23,238 bases of DNA from a virus (IMGVR_UViG_3300014839_000041:1-23238), one strand, 5' to 3'; shown: positions 14,601-21,346, counted from the stretch's first letter. Notes: a model not told the origin generated them from the sequence alone. Numbers and translations are program-made.

Positions 14601-14823
14601 TTCGTGGATTCAATTGGTTGAAGGAGACCTTTCGAATCCAGCAAGTTGCATAAACAGTTCCCTGATTAACATCACCAGCGGAATTACGAATGGCTTTGCC
14701 AATGTCAGTGCAGCAATAGCAGCCAACAACCCAATCGTGAATGTCGCTGTAACTTTAGACGGGGCGGCAATTGCGGCGGCAGTGGAAACGACTATAGAGT
14801 CAGCGATCAAACAGGCGACATAA
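11611..14823 (+). CDS. Tail tape measure protein
   Basis: A 1070-residue tape measure that sets tail length and leaves during DNA ejection. At about 0.15 nm per residue it predicts a tail near 160 nm. The N-terminal third follows the TP901-type core (TVGGLAVAAVSSAITIEDAF, ISILSDRLNLTG, SRAMVQANASGQDL). An Ala-rich coiled coil spans about 390-560 (RQASANDAAKAGADAAAAAK, ERTAVLALEKTALEDLTQAD, with LLLTDSEKTLTESKLA). Near 900-935 a Gly/Ala/Ser stretch leads into a hydrophobic segment (VSSVMGIVNVITGAISAIAN), a candidate membrane-inserting region for ejection. No lysozyme or peptidase motif is visible. It begins in TAATG with the preceding stop, and an AAGG element precedes it. Confidence 0.93.
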   Translation: MASDLLVKIGGDTTDFQNSLAGLGQSLMKMVGDLNPIVAGAITTVGGLAVAAVSSAITIEDAFNVLISQTGASGDKLEGLKSTFSDIFTSIPVGAKDAADAISILSDRLNLTGNDLTALTKQLAEYSVATGTNLVANTDAVSKAFLNWNIATGDQGTSLDQLNVISQQTHVSLTTLGTSMADIGNLARMSGEDWGEAASQVGTLSAAGIDASAIFQSMSRAMVQANASGQDLSTVTLPAMVYAIEHASTSQEGFNLAVEDFGARKGPVMFQLIQDGKITVETLTKSIDSSTDSIKNMYSETDTLSKNLSTLGNQLTTWLAPAGNAAVKYGGDIVASLNMIIVSSNALQTVLNGGIFSLDRWYAAGQAMADYMQGTAAWTQYQNSIKDSTAALALQAFQLALNAERQASANDAAKAGADAAAAAKVATAERTAVLALEKTALEDLTQADAQHAADIKALYIPAIESLVNAEEDVNAARTLLKQCDDNLVLAEANLDAARVSGNATSTQLTALEKAVTDAKLAAKDANLLLTDSEKTLTESKLADKAGTDLYNATLAITYKAIADQNDIHTDYIKVITDELNSTKLLDAYNKTVIGTEDDLATSLTNIQVLRQDQADKASALQATLAAENELTKQGVVNETDSATALENSKVAQDAYKASTDLLNTAMDAATKNFGLSKDAILLMTTTVGSAATASGLLQLAYNVLGTTSTTSFQNQADAAKKAFDTIASSGTATTNQLEAAWVAYYGKQLALDQANGTAMSAADQISYANMSQNMKDFSAEHLTQWSDLYNKIDTTVKGTCDDMIKALVTGDGSFVSIMEKGLQDIGVAVLESLVKPFEDAIARLIAGQLTNLISSLGSVLGLTKDIGTSCTTNLGSLTGSTATSGAGGAASAGGSAASAAGSAVSSVMGIVNVITGAISAIANVITAIQGFEELGKLASIEENTRYTQLYLGGRADQGVLGQLFIMGDDLQFGITPRNLDAIKSFSENISNHSNDLYSWIQLVEGDLSNPASCINSSLINITSGITNGFANVSAAIAANNPIVNVAVTLDGAAIAAAVETTIESAIKQAT

Positions 14824-14824
14824 C

Positions 14825-15400
14825 ATGGAAATGACCATCACTATAGACGGAACTCCGGTACAAGCGATCTTGTCTTCAATTTCCATCACAAAGGATTTGA
14901 ATGGGCGGAGTTCTCAGTGCTCGTTTGACTTGGCGCTTGATCCACTTGCACCAAGCACATTTCCTACGACAGAACAGGAAGTGATTATCACGAACAGTAT
15001 TACAGGCACAAAGATATTTCGTGGTTTCATTACATCACTTACAATCGACCAGAAGTCCATCAAATTGGCTGTGTGGACAATCGGCTGTATTGGCTTAGAA
15101 TTTCTCTTGCAAAATGTTTCGATAAATCGTGCGTGGGTTGGGATGACTGACAGAGCAATCATTCAAGACGCATTCACCAGCGTGCTACCAGAGGTAACGA
15201 CAACATCGGCAACCGTATCGCAACTCTTAACATCGATTGATTACACAGCCAAGGATCAAACATTAGTAGAATTTGTGAAACAGATAGCGGCTTTGTCAGG
15301 TGCGGATTGGTTCATATCTTGTGATAAAGCGCTGGTCTATTATCCTTCAGGCAGCATTGTCGCACCTTTCGCATTTGGAGACCACCCAAACATTGGATAG
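14825..15400 (+). CDS. Tail hub / tip protein, N-terminal half
   Basis: A 191-residue protein directly after the tape measure. It resembles the N-terminal half of phage tail-tip hub proteins: an opening barrel (MEMTITIDGTPVQAILSSIS, RSSQCSFDLALDP), EVIITNSITGTKIFRGFITS, a second barrel, then the helical insertion DRAIIQDAFTSVLPEV and DQTLVEFVKQIAALSGADWF followed by KALVYYPSGSIVAPFAFGDH. Full-length relatives usually continue after this APF.DH element into a second barrel domain. Here a stop follows at once. The missing kind of domain is visible at 18937-19350 in another gene. The distal-tail role is inferred from fold pattern and position. Confidence 0.7.
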   Translation: MEMTITIDGTPVQAILSSISITKDLNGRSSQCSFDLALDPLAPSTFPTTEQEVIITNSITGTKIFRGFITSLTIDQKSIKLAVWTIGCIGLEFLLQNVSINRAWVGMTDRAIIQDAFTSVLPEVTTTSATVSQLLTSIDYTAKDQTLVEFVKQIAALSGADWFISCDKALVYYPSGSIVAPFAFGDHPNIG

Positions 15401-15409
15401 ACGATAAAT

Positions 15410-15661
15410 ATGACGTACAAGTTATCAGAACAAGAACAGAAGACAATCAATGGTCTTCAAGCCGAATTCAAAACCAGCCAAGACAATCTCTTGAGAATTC
15501 AAGGTGCGTTTAACGGTTGCGCCCAGATGTTAGCCAGCCAACAAAACTTGATCGTCACTGGTAGAGAACAACTCCAATTCAGTTCGGATTTCAGCGAACT
15601 AACAGTAACAAGCCCGGATACATCCGAGCAGAGAAAGGAAATACCACAAGAACAAACATAA
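15410..15661 (+). CDS. Small coiled-coil protein, 83 residues
   Basis: I do not recognise this protein. It is a single long amphipathic helix (EQEQKTINGLQAEFKTSQDN with LLRIQGAFNGCAQMLASQQN) followed by a polar, Pro-containing tail. There is no membrane segment. It starts 9 nt after the hub N-half stop, with its ATG overlapping an ATAAATATG sequence. Its position suggests a tail tip component or chaperone. Coiled-coil features alone do not decide. Confidence 0.55.
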   Translation: MTYKLSEQEQKTINGLQAEFKTSQDNLLRIQGAFNGCAQMLASQQNLIVTGREQLQFSSDFSELTVTSPDTSEQRKEIPQEQT

Positions 15662-15674
15662 GAGGAAATATAAC

Positions 15675-16235
15675 ATGGCAGAAACATTTCATTGGTGCGA
15701 AGATAATGGCGCACAAACAGGGTCTCCACTTCACGGCACCACACGCAGCGGCTTCGGAGCCGATACTAACTTCCCCCAATCGTGCAACTGGAAGAGCATA
15801 GATGATAACAGTGACAATGCCGGTACACTTTATTCGGCTGCACCTATTACGGCTGGCAATAACTCAATGAAGAAGTACCAGTATGCTCACTTTAGTGGGT
15901 CGTTCAATCAAATTCTGAACGGCATTTGGTCACTTCATACCGCAGGCACTAGCCCGATGGGGACTGGACTCACTCTCCAGGGGTCTGTTACATCCACATA
16001 CTCGACGCCATCCACATCGACACTAACTGGCACTGACTTCTCTAGCACAATCGCTATCGGTTCTGGCATCGCAGTCAATTTCAAGACGACTGGTCCTGAA
16101 GGCGCATCGCCAAGTGCAACACTGAGTGCTGAGGGTTATTCGCAGTACTTCTGTTCGCAGTTGCAAACGACCTCGGGTGCAGCCAGCGGCGACACACCTG
16201 TGATTACTCAAACGCTGCGTTACGATTCAAACTAG
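15675..16235 (+). CDS. Tail tip / appendage protein, 186 residues
   Basis: A beta-rich 186-residue protein. It opens METFHWC-like (MAETFHWCEDNGAQTGSPLH, with GTTRSGFGADTNFP), then WKSIDD, YSAAPITAGNNSMKKYQYAHF and FSGSFNQILNGIWSLHT. The C-terminal barrel part includes FKTTGPEGASPSATLSAEGY and SGDTPVITQTLRYD. I recognise this as a type seen beside S74-fibre genes in environmental siphoviruses, with unproven function, probably a tail tip or receptor-facing appendage. AGAGGAAA precedes the ATG. The stop codon lies within the second copy of the repeated palindrome. Confidence 0.6.
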   Translation: MAETFHWCEDNGAQTGSPLHGTTRSGFGADTNFPQSCNWKSIDDNSDNAGTLYSAAPITAGNNSMKKYQYAHFSGSFNQILNGIWSLHTAGTSPMGTGLTLQGSVTSTYSTPSTSTLTGTDFSSTIAIGSGIAVNFKTTGPEGASPSATLSAEGYSQYFCSQLQTTSGAASGDTPVITQTLRYDSN

Positions 16236-16251
16236 TTTCAATATTGAAACT
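16234..16251. repeat. Palindrome copy 2 (18 bp, intergenic)
   Basis: AGTTTCAATATTGAAACT is identical to the core of the palindrome at 11506-11525. It begins in the stop codon of the appendage gene and is followed by TTTTATAAGG. The hairpin form with a T-run could act as a weak terminator, but the T-run is missing at copy 1, so a protein-binding site is equally likely. The AAGG after it is the ribosome binding site of the next gene. Confidence 0.85.
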
Positions 16252-16267
16252 TTTATAAGGCAATACC

Positions 16268-16684
16268 ATGCATAAATTTCTTTTTGAAGCAACAATGACT
16301 GATGGCTCTGTAATTCAAGAGACACCAGAAGACAAGTCAAATACGACCGAAGGTAGAAACGCTTTCTATGATGTGATTCAGCGCATCGGCGAAGTCAAGC
16401 GTTTCAGCCTTCGGAACTGTGTGACAGACGCAGGCGACACTTCTACAGTGTCAGTTGATTTGACTGATGGCACTTTCACAATGAATGGTAGTCAACCATT
16501 CACAGTTCAAAATCCTTCCGTCGAACTTGACAACAATCCAGAATATAGACTCATTTACTTTCGTCGTGTCTAACAACACAGACATATGGATGGCACACAG
16601 TCAAGTGACATGGAGTTTCATATCGGTTGGCAAGTCACCACGGAAGGCGGCAAGAATGTCAAATACACAATAGCAGTGAGGTAA
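16268..16684 (+). pseudogene. Tail appendage protein interrupted by in-frame TAA
   Basis: The annotated frame gives 101 residues (MHKFLFEATMTDGSVIQETP to YRLIYFRRV) and stops at TAA 16571-16573. The same frame continues for 36 more codons (QHRHMDGTQSSDMEFHIGWQ, then VTTEGGKNVKYTIAVR) to a second TAA at 16682-16684, two bases before the fibre start. The EFHIGWQVTTEGGKNVKY end looks like a natural barrel-closing strand pair, as in related phage proteins ending after a GWQ(T/V)T element. One base change in TAA would restore a 138-residue protein. Alternatives are genuine truncation with a 32-residue downstream peptide from ATG 16586, programmed read-through, or a sequence error. The function resembles that of the neighbouring appendage genes and is unproven. 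Confidence 0.55.
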
Positions 16685-16685
16685 T

Positions 16686-18038
16686 ATGTCATTAGATAGC
16701 ACAAAGAATTTCGCAAAAGCAACAGTATCAACTTTATATGATGCTGCTGCAACATCAATCGTTCTGTCCACAGGGCACGGAGCTAAACTTCCTACCGCAC
16801 CTTTCAATGTGGTCTGGTGGAACTCATCTGACTATGCAGACCCGTCTGACGATCCGAATGTAGAGATTGTCCGAGTCACTATTGTGTCAACAGACACATT
16901 GACAGTGACCAGAGCGCAAGAAAGCACTTCCGCATCCACAAAGAATACTGCTGGCAAGACATACAAGATGATTGCTGGACTGACTGCCAAAGTCATGAAT
17001 ACAGACTTGGCAGCTAACTTTTTGCCTAATAGTGGGCTGGCAACAATTTCTGGTGCGAGTGCTGGTTTAAACATCCAGCCTGACGCAAGTACTGCTGGTT
17101 CCATAGCGGTATATACGCAAAATACCCAAACTCAGGGCGGTAGTGCTGTATACATGTTGAGCGGAAACAACAACACTTATCCAGCAGCGAATAACACACT
17201 CGGAACAATCGAGTTTAGAAACTTGGCGTGGGGGCTAAGTGCGTTTGTCAGAGGCTACGCATCACAGCAACATACAGCATCGGCGACGGGCGGATTTTTA
17301 ATGGTTGGAACAACCGCAAACGGAACGACCACAAGCACCGAGCGAATGAGAATTGACCAAAACGGTAATGTCAACATTGGAGCGGCGGCATCTCCGGGTA
17401 ACAAGCTTTGTGTAACATCGACAGCGAGCATTGATGGTGTCGCAATTACCAGCTTAGACCGTGCAAGTCTTTGGTTTAATGTTACGAACGGCAGTAGTTA
17501 TAATTGGTTGATTCAAAATGCAGTTGGCGGTTCTGGTGATCTTCAATTTCTTGCTTCTACAACAGCAGGTGGCACGCCGACGACCTCTGTGATGACGATG
17601 TTGTCAACCGGTAAAGTTGGCATCGGCATGACGCCAACTCACCAGCTAGAACTATCTACTGACTCAGCCGCTAAACCAACATCTTCTACCTGGACTATTG
17701 TATCTGACACAAGACTCAAAACAAATATCAAACCGTTTACCGATGGATTGAAAGTTGTCAAAGCATTAGATCCGATCACTTATGACTACAACGGCAAAGG
17801 CAACATGCCAACCGGAGTTAGTGGAATTGGTTTGATCGCTCAAGATGCACAGCCACATATTCCTTACGCAATCGGTTCTCACAAAGCTAAACTTTCACCT
17901 GATGACACCGAAGAGACGGACATTCTTAACTTGAGTTGTCATGCTCTGCCTTTCATCCTGATTAACGCCGTGAAGGAATTGTCTCAACAAGTTGAAGTCT
18001 TGACACAAGAAATCAAGGTATTAGAAGCTAAACAGTAG
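16686..18038 (+). CDS. Tail fibre with S74 intramolecular chaperone
   Basis: A 450-residue tail fibre or spike. The N-terminus (STKNFAKATVSTLYDAAATS, VVWWNSSDYADPSDDPNVEI, VRVTIVSTDTLTVTRAQEST) is a beta domain likely to attach it to the tail tip. The middle is a Gly/Ser/Thr-rich beta region. From about residue 340 the peptidase S74 domain begins: SDTRLKTNIKPF, with the Ser-Lys dyad candidates S340 and K345, then LDPITYDYNG, GIGLIAQDAQP and a terminal helix (FILINAVKELSQQVEVLTQE). In S74 proteins this domain trimerises the fibre and then cleaves itself off. GAGG lies just upstream of the ATG. It would provide receptor binding. Confidence 0.88.
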   Translation: MSLDSTKNFAKATVSTLYDAAATSIVLSTGHGAKLPTAPFNVVWWNSSDYADPSDDPNVEIVRVTIVSTDTLTVTRAQESTSASTKNTAGKTYKMIAGLTAKVMNTDLAANFLPNSGLATISGASAGLNIQPDASTAGSIAVYTQNTQTQGGSAVYMLSGNNNTYPAANNTLGTIEFRNLAWGLSAFVRGYASQQHTASATGGFLMVGTTANGTTTSTERMRIDQNGNVNIGAAASPGNKLCVTSTASIDGVAITSLDRASLWFNVTNGSSYNWLIQNAVGGSGDLQFLASTTAGGTPTTSVMTMLSTGKVGIGMTPTHQLELSTDSAAKPTSSTWTIVSDTRLKTNIKPFTDGLKVVKALDPITYDYNGKGNMPTGVSGIGLIAQDAQPHIPYAIGSHKAKLSPDDTEETDILNLSCHALPFILINAVKELSQQVEVLTQEIKVLEAKQ

Positions 18039-18051
18039 GCGGTGAGAATCG

Positions 18052-20604
18052 GTGGTATTTGGACAATCCAGTTACGGAGAATTAGAGCTTGGTGGGCAGC
18101 ATAGCGGTCAGACTACGCTCCAAACCGCAACTGGAAAATCTAGAATCACACAGCCAAATGTCATTCAAACGGCAACTGGAAAATCGAGAATCACCAATGC
18201 TGGTGTAACCCAAACCGAAACCGGCAAAGCCAACATCCGGGCGACTACCCTTCAGACCGCAACCGGTAAATCAAGAATCACGATTGCCAATGTCACCCAA
18301 ACGGCAACTGGCAAATCCAGAATTACGAATGCCGGAGTCATTCAGACGGCAACTGGTAAATCCAGAATCACCAGTGCAAATGTAGTTCAGCATTTGGATG
18401 GCAAAGCCAACATTCAACTTCCGCATGTTTTCAAAACTCTTGATGGTCGGTCGAACATTTACAACACCACCTATCAAACCTTTCCTGGAAAAGCGTCTGT
18501 CAAACAATCGGCACTTCAGACCTTATCTGGAAAAGGTTGCATCGCCTATGAAGTGTTGCAAACCCTTAACGGCCAAGCACGCATCTATGAGACCAGTTTC
18601 CAAACTCAACTTTCTGTAAGTCGAATTCTTCAACGAGTGCCGCAGAGTTTGACTGGTGTTGCCAAAATAACCAACAGCACTTATCAGACACTTACCTGTG
18701 TGTCGAAACTGACGGCAACTACAGACCAAACCCTTGCAGGAAAATCATCGGTTAGAAACACATCTACACAAAGCGCAGACGGTCGTTCAAGAGTATCTGG
18801 ACATACAAGTCAAGTACAGACAGGAAAATCATCAGTTCGCAACACGACGCTCAAGACACTCGCTGGAAAAGGTTCGGTCACAAAGACGCAGTATAAAACG
18901 CTTACCGGTCAAGCATCCGTAGCATCGCCAGTTTATCCATGGAGGATATCTTCAGTCCAGACCACTTCAAGTCAATTCGCAAATCGTGTGACTGTGCTTG
19001 GTGCCTTCGACAATGATGTGGAATTAAGGTCAACGGTGAATGATCTTGTAAGTCAAGCCGCATTGGGAAGAGTAATTTCGGCTATCGTAGTAAATCGAAA
19101 TATTGACAACCAAGCAGCGCTGGACTTGGATGCTCAGATAGAACTTGAAAGCCGTGGTGTGCTCGAAACGATTACATTCGATCACGACACTGATGGATTA
19201 GATGTTGGAATGCTTGTGAGAATTGACTCTGACGGAGCGAATGTACATGACTCTTTCGTAGTTCAGACAGTCAAGATGGTTCAGAAGACACCGAGTTGGA
19301 CAGTCTACTCAGTCACAGCGGGAAATTATCAAGGCACATTGGCACAGCGAATTCGTGAACTTGCAAGGATCGCAACTGGGCCGGTGCTACAGCCAGCAGT
19401 GCCGCCACCAGCCGGTTCGATTGGTACAGCCGAATTAGGCGTCGGTGCTGTACAAGCACTCAATATCGCCGCACAAGCAGTGACTAATGCGGCATTGGCA
19501 GTGGGTGCTGTTGGTCCGAGCATTCTGGCGGCTGGTGCTGTGACCACTACAGCCATTTCAGATAACGCCATATCGACTCCGAAATTGCAAGCCGGTTCGG
19601 TTACTGCCGTGAGTCTTGCGACTAATTCGGTGGTCGCTGGTAAGATTGCCGCTGGCGTCATTGTTGGCACAAATATTCAGGCTGGCACTGTGACCGCTCA
19701 GAATGCCATCTTTGCTACAGGTGCGATACAGACGGCGGATATCGGCACGGCGACAATCACAGGCGCAAAAATTGCCACGGCGACCATAACGGATGCAAAC
19801 ATAGTCAACGGCACAATCACTAACGCTTCGATTGCCAACGCCACCATTCAGTCAGCCAAGATCGCTTCTCTGAATGCTGACTTGATTAACGCCGGTACAC
19901 TGAACGCAAATCTCCTTGCTGTTGGATCAATAACAGGTCCCAAGTTACAGGATGGAACTGTAACCGGAGTCAAGATCGCCAGCGCCACAATCACAGATGC
20001 AAACATTGGAAGTCTGTCCGCAACCAAGATAACAACAGGAACTTTAAACGCTACAGTCATTGCAACTGGATCAATTACAGGAATCAAGTTGGCTGATGGT
20101 ACTGTGACAGGAGTTAAGATAGCGTCTGCAACTATCACGGATGCGAATATTGCCAACTTATCGGCAGACAAACTGACCGCTGGCACAATCAATGCGACAA
20201 TCAGCATCAACTCACCTATCATCACGGGCGCATCAATCTCGGGTGGATCATTAAGTATTGCGACTGGAAACGGAACGGTTTCAATTTCATCCGGTAGCCT
20301 TGGGATAGCTGTTACAGGCGGTGGTTACACCAGTTCTGTGTCCGGGGGTGGCTTCTACACTACAGGTGGATTCCAATCGACTGGCGTGGTAACTTGTGGG
20401 GCAGTAAATATCACAGGTTCTTACGCTGGCTACGGAGTGTATTGCCCAAGCTATGCGATAAATTGTGCTTCTTTGAAGACCGGCGCAGTCGTCGCAACAA
20501 GCTATGCAATCAGCGGTGGGTATTATGGGCAGGATGCTATCGGCATTGTGTGTGGCGCAAGAACTTTGTATTTCAAACAAGGAATGCTGTACGCATGGTC
20601 TTAA
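18052..20604 (+). CDS. Repeat-rich tail tip protein with hub C-half and beta-helix
   Basis: An 850-residue protein with four parts. (1) Residues 24-295: about 19 copies of a 14-15-residue repeat of the form QT-x-x-GK-s-r-I. (2) Residues 296-435: a domain like the C-terminal half of tail hub proteins (FANRVTVLGAFDNDVELRST, GRVISAIVVNRNIDNQAALD, GLDVGMLVRIDS, then FVVQTVKMVQ). (3) Residues about 455-715: hexad-type beta-helix repeats (TITGAKIATATITDANIVNG), with a 48-residue unit occurring twice. (4) A Gly- and Cys-containing tail ending CGARTLYFKQGMLYAWS. GTG start, with GGTGAG upstream. It probably joins the tip to a fibre-like extension. The domain mix of hub half plus fibre suggests fusion of formerly separate genes. 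Confidence 0.78.
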   Translation: MVFGQSSYGELELGGQHSGQTTLQTATGKSRITQPNVIQTATGKSRITNAGVTQTETGKANIRATTLQTATGKSRITIANVTQTATGKSRITNAGVIQTATGKSRITSANVVQHLDGKANIQLPHVFKTLDGRSNIYNTTYQTFPGKASVKQSALQTLSGKGCIAYEVLQTLNGQARIYETSFQTQLSVSRILQRVPQSLTGVAKITNSTYQTLTCVSKLTATTDQTLAGKSSVRNTSTQSADGRSRVSGHTSQVQTGKSSVRNTTLKTLAGKGSVTKTQYKTLTGQASVASPVYPWRISSVQTTSSQFANRVTVLGAFDNDVELRSTVNDLVSQAALGRVISAIVVNRNIDNQAALDLDAQIELESRGVLETITFDHDTDGLDVGMLVRIDSDGANVHDSFVVQTVKMVQKTPSWTVYSVTAGNYQGTLAQRIRELARIATGPVLQPAVPPPAGSIGTAELGVGAVQALNIAAQAVTNAALAVGAVGPSILAAGAVTTTAISDNAISTPKLQAGSVTAVSLATNSVVAGKIAAGVIVGTNIQAGTVTAQNAIFATGAIQTADIGTATITGAKIATATITDANIVNGTITNASIANATIQSAKIASLNADLINAGTLNANLLAVGSITGPKLQDGTVTGVKIASATITDANIGSLSATKITTGTLNATVIATGSITGIKLADGTVTGVKIASATITDANIANLSADKLTAGTINATISINSPIITGASISGGSLSIATGNGTVSISSGSLGIAVTGGGYTSSVSGGGFYTTGGFQSTGVVTCGAVNITGSYAGYGVYCPSYAINCASLKTGAVVATSYAISGGYYGQDAIGIVCGARTLYFKQGMLYAWS
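18121..18936 (+). repeat. Tandem 42-45-bp coding repeats (about 19 units)
   Basis: Each unit encodes 14-15 residues such as QTATGKSRITNAGVT. Units 1-6 are nearly identical at DNA level and later units diverge (KTLDGRSNIYNTTY, QTLAGKSSVRNTST). The pattern fits unit gain by slippage or recombination at the N-terminal side. The conserved GK/GR and an alternating hydrophobic pattern suggest a stacked beta turn or a short beta-solenoid. Confidence 0.85.
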
Positions 20605-20611
20605 ATAAATA
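20604..20611 (+). promoter_or_regulatory. AATAAATA motif, N5 before the start of gene 20617
   Basis: AATAAATA is followed by five bases and then ATG 20617. With T4-late spacing the first transcribed base would be the A of that ATG. The motif overlaps the region just after the stop of the 850-residue gene. It may instead be a chance product of TAA-rich gene ends. Confidence 0.3.
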
Positions 20612-20616
20612 CATGT

Positions 20617-21099
20617 ATGGCTGCTATAAAACAATGTTCGAAATGCGCTCAACTTAAGGCAGTAGACTGCCAGTTTATCGATGAGTGTCCGCATCGTATT
20701 GAGACTGTACTGAATACAAGAATCAATGGTGTGGACAAAGCAATCTCTGATTTGGATCGAGTACTGACTCTAGCGATTTCCGAGTTGGAAAAGAGATTCA
20801 ACGAAAATACCGAGTCTATTCAACAATCTACTAACCTAAAAGCCGAAGTGATCGAAAAAAGACTCGAAACGATGAACGAATTTCGCAACGCTCTGAAAGA
20901 TCAAGCGGGAACTTTCTTCACCCGTCCTGAACACGATTTGTACATGAAGGCGGTTGAAGCCGATCTCAGAGTGCTCAGAGAAGATCGTGCAAACGCTCAA
21001 GGAATGGCGAAACAAAGTTCGGTCATGTGGGCATATGCTTTTTCGGCATTGGCTGCGCTTGCCAGTGTGGTTTCAATTGTATTGCATTTTTTGAAGTAA
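20617..21099 (+). CDS. Coiled-coil protein with C-terminal membrane anchor
   Basis: A 160-residue protein. The N-terminus has closely spaced cysteines (CSKCAQLKAVDCQFIDECPH) that could bind a metal. A long charged helix follows (ISELEKRFNENTESIQQSTN, EKRLETMNEFRNALKDQAGT, with FFTRPEHD). The C-terminus is a single membrane helix (VMWAYAFSALAALASVVSIV, LHFLK). Membrane-anchored coiled coils like this are common just after phage tail genes, often beside lysis genes. A role in lysis or membrane attachment is likely but unproven. There is no clear ribosome binding site, which suits a leaderless start. Confidence 0.65.
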   Translation: MAAIKQCSKCAQLKAVDCQFIDECPHRIETVLNTRINGVDKAISDLDRVLTLAISELEKRFNENTESIQQSTNLKAEVIEKRLETMNEFRNALKDQAGTFFTRPEHDLYMKAVEADLRVLREDRANAQGMAKQSSVMWAYAFSALAALASVVSIVLHFLK

Positions 21100-21102
21100 A
21101 TA
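21095..21102 (+). promoter_or_regulatory. AGTAAATA motif, N5 before the start of gene 21108
   Basis: AGTAAATA overlaps the stop codon of the preceding gene and lies five bases before ATG 21108, the same spacing as at 20604 and 2985-2992. It matches 6 of 8 positions of the T4 late consensus. There is no ribosome binding site before this ATG. Confidence 0.25.
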
Positions 21103-21107
21103 CTCAC

Positions 21108-21308
21108 ATGTCCCTATTATACTTGATTCTCGTTCTTGTTCTCGTTGGCGTCGGTCTGTGGGCTGTGAACACCTATATTCCGATGCAGAAAGCAATCAAA
21201 ACAATTTTGAACATTGTCGTTGTGGTTGTCGTGGTGTTCTGCCTGCTTTCTTTATTCGGCTTGGTGGGTCCACTCCTTGAGCCGATACACCCCGTTCGAC
21301 TTCACTGA
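21108..21308 (+). CDS. Small two-helix membrane protein (Thivi_2564-like, holin candidate)
   Basis: A 66-residue membrane protein with two hydrophobic helices (MSLLYLILVLVLVGVGLWAV and ILNIVVVVVVVFCLLSLFGL) joined by NTYIPMQKAIKT. The pattern VGVGLWxxNTYIPMxxxIKxILNIVVV matches the Thivi_2564 family of small membrane proteins of unknown role, also found in bacterial genomes. Size, two-helix topology and position after the tail genes make holin a reasonable guess, but no lysin is visible nearby. ATG 21108 is chosen because the longer frame start at 21027 overlaps the previous gene and adds a Cys-rich shadow sequence. Confidence 0.65.
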   Translation: MSLLYLILVLVLVGVGLWAVNTYIPMQKAIKTILNIVVVVVVVFCLLSLFGLVGPLLEPIHPVRLH

Positions 21309-21317
21309 TGACATCGC

Positions 21318-21346
21318 TTGACATGCCGATGTTGATGTTGTAAAAT
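21318..21346 (+). promoter_or_regulatory. Sigma70 promoter, predicted leaderless start of gene 21353
   Basis: TTGACA (21318-21323), a 17-bp spacer and TAAAAT (21341-21346). The first transcribed base is predicted at 21353, the A of the next gene's ATG, giving a leaderless mRNA. No ribosome binding site lies before that ATG. The -35 element is part of the left arm of a 10-bp inverted repeat. Confidence 0.68.

Noticed and set aside
15403-15412. GATAAATATG as a late promoter for the gene at 15410
   Set aside because: The motif overlaps the ATG itself, so initiation would fall inside the gene. Probably chance.
18121-18936. Regularly spaced direct repeats resembling a CRISPR array
   Set aside because: The repeats stay in one reading frame with 14-15 codon periodicity, spacers are absent and there are no cas genes. 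They are protein repeats.
19329-20225. Long reverse-strand frames opposite the beta-helix region
   Set aside because: They arise from the repetitive codon pattern of the forward gene. They have no start signals and show shadow-type Ala/Val/Pro composition.
20220-20604. Possible diversity-generating retroelement target at the end of the tail protein
   Set aside because: No reverse transcriptase, no template repeat and no adenine-specific variation can be seen in the window.
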